Positions 59,101 to 64,000 of a stretch of DNA of 64,000 nucleotides are shown piece by piece; position 1 is the first letter of the stretch; each line of letters opens with the position of its first letter. This stretch comes from Haemaphysalis longicornis (taxonomy: Eukaryota > Arthropoda > Arachnida > Ixodida > Ixodidae): assembly GCA_013339765.2 (NCBI GenBank), contig JABSTR010000961.1:99985-163984 (forward strand), written 5' to 3'. Position numbers and translations under genes: made by a program. The notes beneath the pieces are model-generated. The model was not told the DNA's origin and did no database searches. It worked only from the letters and a program-made list of their open reading frames with translations.

Positions 59101-61807
59101 GACTACTTAAACCGGATCGGGTGCCAGTTGGGGCTCGACACCGCAATGAACGTGGTCACTCATTTTCCATTCCCACTGCAGATCCCCCTGCTATGGACGG
59201 CAACAGTGCCCTTGCCCATCAGCCACAACTGCCGTTTTCTGGTGCCCGGTTCCTGCCCGTTCAAGCCTGCCATTCTCCCTCGCCCATCAACAACGACGGC
59301 AACTGTTATCCGCCAGTTCTTTCTAGGACGACCACGCTATCTGCCAACGACAAGCCACCATCTCCACCAGGAATCCGCATCGACTACTTAAAGATCGGGT
59401 GCCAGTTGGGGCTCGACACCGCAATGAACGTGGTCACTCACCCTCCATTCCCACTGCAGATCCTCCTGCTGTGGACGGCAACAGTGCGCTTGCCCTTCAG
59501 CCACAACTGCCGTTTTCTGGTGCCCGGTTCCTGCCCGTTCAAGCCTGCCATTCTCCCTCGCCCATCAACAACGACGGCAACTGTTATCCGCCAATTCTGG
59601 CTGGGACGCAACACGCTATCTGCCAACGACGAGCCACCATTTCCACCAGGAATCCGCATCGACTACTTAAAGCACCGGCCATCGGGTGTCAGTTCGGGCT
59701 CGACACCGCAATGAATGTCGTCCCTCACTTACGGTTCACACTGCAGATCCTCTGCTATGGACGGCAACAGTGCCCTTGCCCATCAGCCACAACTGCCGTT
59801 TTCTGGTGCCCGGTTCCTGCCCGTTCAAGCCTGCCATTCTCCCTCGCCCATCAACAACGACGGCAACTGTTATCCGCCAATTCTGGCTGGGACGCAACAC
59901 GCTATCTGCCAACGACGAGCCACCATTCCACCAGGAATCCGCATCGACTACTTAAAGCACCGGCCATCGGGTGTCAGTTGGGGCTCGACACCGCAATGAA
60001 CGTGGTCACTCACTTACGGTTCCCACTGCAGATCCTCTGCTGTGGACGGCAACAGTGCCCTTGCCCTTCAGCCACAACTGCCGTTTTCTGGTGCCCGGTT
60101 CCTGCCGTCCTGCCCGTTCAAGCCTGCCATTCTCCCTGCCATTCTCCCTCGCCCATCAACAACGACGGCAACTGTTATCCGCCAATTCTGGCTGGGACGC
60201 AACACGCTATCTGCCAACGACGAGCCACCATTTCCACCAGGAATCCGCATCGACTACTTAAAGCACCGGCCATCGGGTGTCAGTTGGGGCTCGACACCGC
60301 AATGAATGTGGTCACTCACTTACGGTTCACACTGCAGATCCTCTTGCTATGGACGGCAACAGTGCCCTTGCCCATCAGCCACAACTGCCGTTTTCTGGTG
60401 CCCGGTTCCTGCCCTTTCAAGCCTGTCATTCTCCCTCGCCCATCAACAACGACGGCAACTGTTATCCGCCAATTCTGGCTGGGACGCAACACGCTATCTG
60501 CCAACGACGAGCCACCATTTCCACCAGAATCCGCATCGACTACTTAAAGATCGGGTGCCAGTTGGGGCTCGACACCGCAATGAACGTGGTCACTCACCTT
60601 CCATTCCCACTGCAGATCCTCTTGCTGTGGACGGCAACAGTGCCCTTGCCCATCAGCCACAACTGCCGTTTTCTGGTGCCCGGTTCCTGCCCGTTCAAGC
60701 CTGCCATTCTCCCTCGCCCATCAACAACGACGGCAACTGTTATCCGCCAATTCTGGCTGGACGCAACACGCTATCTGCCAACGACGAGCCACCATCTCCA
60801 CCAGGAATCCGCATCGACTACTTAAAGATCGGGTGTCAGTTGGGGCTCGACACCGCAATGAACGTGGTCACTCACCTCCATTCCCACTGCAGATCCTCTT
60901 GCTGTGGACGGCAACAGTGCCCTTGCCCTTCAGCCACAACTGCCGTTTTCTGGTGCCCGGTTCCTGCCCGTTCAAGCCTGTCATTCTCCCTCGCCCATCA
61001 ACAACGACGGCAACTGTTATCCGCCAATTCTGGCTGGGACGCAACACGCTATCTGCCAACGACGAGCCACCATTTCCACCAGGAATCCGCATCGACTACT
61101 TAAAGCACCGGCCATCGGGTGTCAGTTGGGGCTCGACACCGCAATGAATGTCGTCACTCACCCTCCATTCCACTGCAGATCCTCTGCTATGGACGGCAAC
61201 AGTGCCCTTGCCCTTCAGCCACAACTGCCGTTTTCTGGTGCCCGGTTCCTGCCCGTTCAAGCCTGCCATTCTCCCTCGCCCATCAACAACGACGGCAACT
61301 GTTATCCGCCAATTCTGGCTGGGACGCAACACGCTATCTGCCAACGACGAGCCACCATTTCCACCAGGAATCCGCATCGACTACTTAAAGATCGGGTGCC
61401 AATTGGGGCTCGACACCGCAATGAACGTGGTCACTCACCCTCCATTCCCACTGCAGATCCTCCTGCTGTGGACGGCAACAGTGCCTTGCCCTTCAGCCAC
61501 AACTGCCGTTTTCTGGTGCCCGGTTCCTGCCCGTTCAAGCCTGCCATTCTCCCTCGCCCATCAACAACGACGGCAACTGTTATCCGCCAATTCTGGCTGG
61601 GACGCAACACGCTATCTGCCAACGACGAGCCACCATTTCCACCAGGAATCCGCATCGACTACTTAAAGCACCGGCCATCGGGTGTCAGTTGGGGCTCGAC
61701 ACCGCAATGAATGTCGTCACTCACTTACGGTTCACACTGCAGATCCTCTTGCTATGGACGGCAACAGTGCCCTTGCCCATCAGCCACAACTGCCGTTTTC
61801 TGGTGCC

Positions 61808-62030
61808 CGGCCATTCTCCCTCCTCAACAACGACGGCCCGTTCAAGCCTGCCAACGACGAGCCATTTCCACCAGGAATCCGCTCCCTCGCCCAGTTGGGG
61901 CTCAACAACGTCACTCACTTACGTTCACACTGCAACTGTTGGACGGCAACATCCGCCAACTGCCGTTTTCTGGTGCCCTTCTGCATTCTCCCTCGCTCAA
62001 CAACGACGGCAACTGTTATCCGACGCAACA
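61808..62030 (+). repeat. Scrambled satellite segment (probable assembly artefact)
   Basis: Short correct pieces of the unit are joined with many deletions and out of order (for example ggtgcccggccattctccct, then caacgacggcccgttcaagc). Similar disorder occurs at 50,757-50,930 and 62,405-62,580, while neighbouring units are nearly perfect. Many single-base indels are also concentrated at about 51,120-53,660 and 54,640-57,130. Confidence 0.65.
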
Positions 62031-64000
62031 CGCTATCTGCCAACGACGAGCCACCATTTCCACCAGGAATCCGCATCGACTACTTAAAGCACCGGCCATC
62101 GGGTGTCAGTTGGGGCTCGACACCGCAATGAATGTCGTCACTCACTTCCATTCCCACTGCAGATCCTCTTGCTATGGACGGCAACAGTGCCCTTGCCCTT
62201 CAGCCACAACTGCCGTTTTCTGGTGCCCGGTTCCTGCCCGTTCAAGCCTGCCATTCTCCCTCGCCCATCAACAACGACGGCAACTGTTATCCGCCAATTC
62301 TGGCTGGGACGCAACACGCTATCTGCCAACGACGAGCCACCATCCCACCAGGAATCCGCATCCACCAGGATCGGGTGTCAGTTGGGGCTCGACACCGCAA
62401 TGAATGTCGCATCGACTATCCTCTTGCTTGGACGGCAACAGTGCCCTTGCCCAGCACCGGCCACTGCCGTTTTCGGGTTCCTGTCAGCATTCTCCCTTCA
62501 ACAACGACGGCAACTGGCCAATTCTGCTAGGACGACCACGACACCGCCACCATCTCCACCAATGACTACTTAAAATGTCGTCACTCACACGGTTGGACAC
62601 TGCAGATCCTCTTGCTATGGACGGCAACAGTGCCCTTGCCCATCAGCCACAACTGCCGTTTTCTGGTGCCCGGTTCCTGCCCGTTCAAGCCTGCCATTCT
62701 CCCTCGCCCATCAACAACGACGGCAACTGTTATCCGCCAGTTCTTTCTGGCTGGGACGCAACACGCTATCTGCCAACGACGAGCCACCATTTCCACGAGG
62801 AATCCGCATCGACTACTTAAAGCACCGGCCATCGGGTGTCAGTTGGGGCTCGACACCGCAATGAATGTCGTCACTCACTTACGGTTCACACTGCAGATCC
62901 TCTTGCTATGGACGGCAACAGTGCCCTTGCCCATCAGCCACAACTGCCGTTTTCTGGTGCCCGGTTCCTGCCCGTTCAAGCCTGCCATTCTCCCTCGCCC
63001 ATCAACAACGACGGCAACTGTTATCCGCCATTCTGGCTAGGACGACCACGCTATCTGCCAACGACGAGCCACCATTTCCACCAGGAATCCGCATCGACTA
63101 CTTAAAGATCGGGTGCCAGTTGGGGCTCGACACCGCAATGAACGTGGTCACTCACCCTCCATTCCCACTGCACATCCTCCTGCTGTGGACGGCAACAGTG
63201 CGCTTGCCCTTCAGCCCACAACTGCCGTTTTCTGGTGCCCGGTTCCTGCCCGTTCAAGCCTGCCATTCTCCCTCGCCCATCAACAACGACGGCAACTGTT
63301 ATCCGCCAATTCTTTCTAGGACGACCACGCTATCTGCCAACGACAAGCCACCATCCACCAGAAATCGGCATCGACTACTTAAAGATCGGGCGCCTATTGG
63401 GGCTCGACACCGCAGTGAACGTGGTCACTCACCCTCCATTCCCACTGCACATCCTCCTGCTGTGGACGGCAACAGTGCGCTTGCCCTTCAGCCACAACTG
63501 CCGTTTTCTGGTGCCCGGTTCCTGCCCGTTCAAGCCTGCATTCTCTCCTCGCCCATCAACAACGACGGCAACTGTTATCCGCCAATTCTTTCTAGGGACG
63601 ACCACGCTATCTGCCAACGACAAGCCACCATCGCCACCCGGAATCCGCATCGACTACTTAAAGATCGGGTGCCAATTCGGGCTCGACACCGCAATGAACG
63701 TGGTCACTCATTCTCCATTCCCACTGCAGATCCCCCTGCTATGGACGGCAACAGTACCCTTGCCCATCAGCCACAACTGCCGTTTTCTGGTGCCCGGTTC
63801 CTGCCCTTTCAAGCCTGTCATTCTCCCTCGCCCATCAACAACGACGGCAACTGTTATCCGCCAGTTCTTTCTAGGACGACCACGCTATCTGCCAACGACA
63901 AGCCACCATCTCCACCAGGAATCCGCATCGACTACTTAAGCGGGCGCTGTTGGGGCTCGACACCGCAATGACGTGGTCACTCACTCTCCATTCCCACTGC

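Larger units (their letters stand above)
45575..64000 (+). repeat. Satellite array, ~287-bp unit, about 60 copies, runs off the window
   Basis: Each unit contains gctcgacaccgcaatgaa, a PstI site in cactgcagatcctc, ctatggacggcaacagtgcc, ttttctggtgcccggttcct, ctcgcccatcaacaacgacg, gctatctgccaacgacgag and catcgactacttaaag. The distance between successive gctcgacaccgcaatg words is mostly 286-288 bp. A second class is 277-279 bp because it has aagatcgggtgcca instead of aagcaccggccatcgggtgt. Classes also differ in gaatgtcgtcactcacttac versus gaacgtggtcactcaccctc, cccatcagcc versus cccttcagcc, and ttctggctgggacgcaac versus ttctttctaggacgac. The plus strand is rich in C and poor in G. Since 287 is not a multiple of 3, long open frames here run through different phases in successive units and are not genes. 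Confidence 0.95.

Overview
The window is nuclear DNA from an arthropod, most likely an ixodid (hard) tick. Genes are split by long introns. A tRNA-derived SINE of the kind very common in tick genomes lies at 39,792-40,009. The non-coding DNA is crowded with nested I-type LINEs, TIR elements and a large satellite. The species call is inference; no organelle, bacterial or viral gene was seen.

Only two cellular genes are recognisable, and they are divergent. (1) On the minus strand, a first coding exon at 1,421-1,585 encodes a LEM-like domain resembling the N-terminus of LAP2/thymopoietin; the rest of the gene lies off the left edge. (2) On the plus strand, EIF3M (eukaryotic translation initiation factor 3 subunit M) has three coding exons at 12,796-13,236, 25,874-26,223 and 36,414-36,797. 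They are separated by a 12.6 kb GC-AG intron and a 10.2 kb GT-AG intron. Exon 2 lacks one base, probably an assembly error. Upstream of both genes lies the same ~70 bp module with CRE (TGACGTCA) palindromes, in the same orientation relative to transcription.

Region by region: 1-1.6 kb LEM-like gene; 1.9 kb a 39-bp scar that looks like a P-type transposon excision footprint; 2-7.5 kb no recognisable gene; 7.6-10.1 kb two inverted 33-bp minisatellite arrays enclosing a foldback TIR element; 10.29-12.31 kb a 2,026-bp P-superfamily-like element (35-bp TIRs, 7-bp target duplication, THAP zinc finger broken by a LINE fragment); 12.4-36.9 kb EIF3M. Intron 1 of EIF3M holds a nearly full-length 5.9 kb I-type LINE with target duplications, itself invaded by a TIR element. 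Intron 2 holds a TIR element carrying a second copy of that invader, and a decayed hAT-like transposase gene split by a retroposon. From 36.9 to 45.3 kb there are LINE remnants, the SINE and GC-rich dispersed repeats. From 45.57 kb to the right edge runs a satellite of ~287-bp units (about 60 copies) that begins inside a LINE reverse-transcriptase fragment and continues past the window.

The most interesting signals are the P-like element paired with a matching 17-nt-type footprint, both near gene 5' ends; the shared CRE module; and the satellite. Some satellite units contain scrambled or indel-rich stretches typical of uncorrected long-read assembly.
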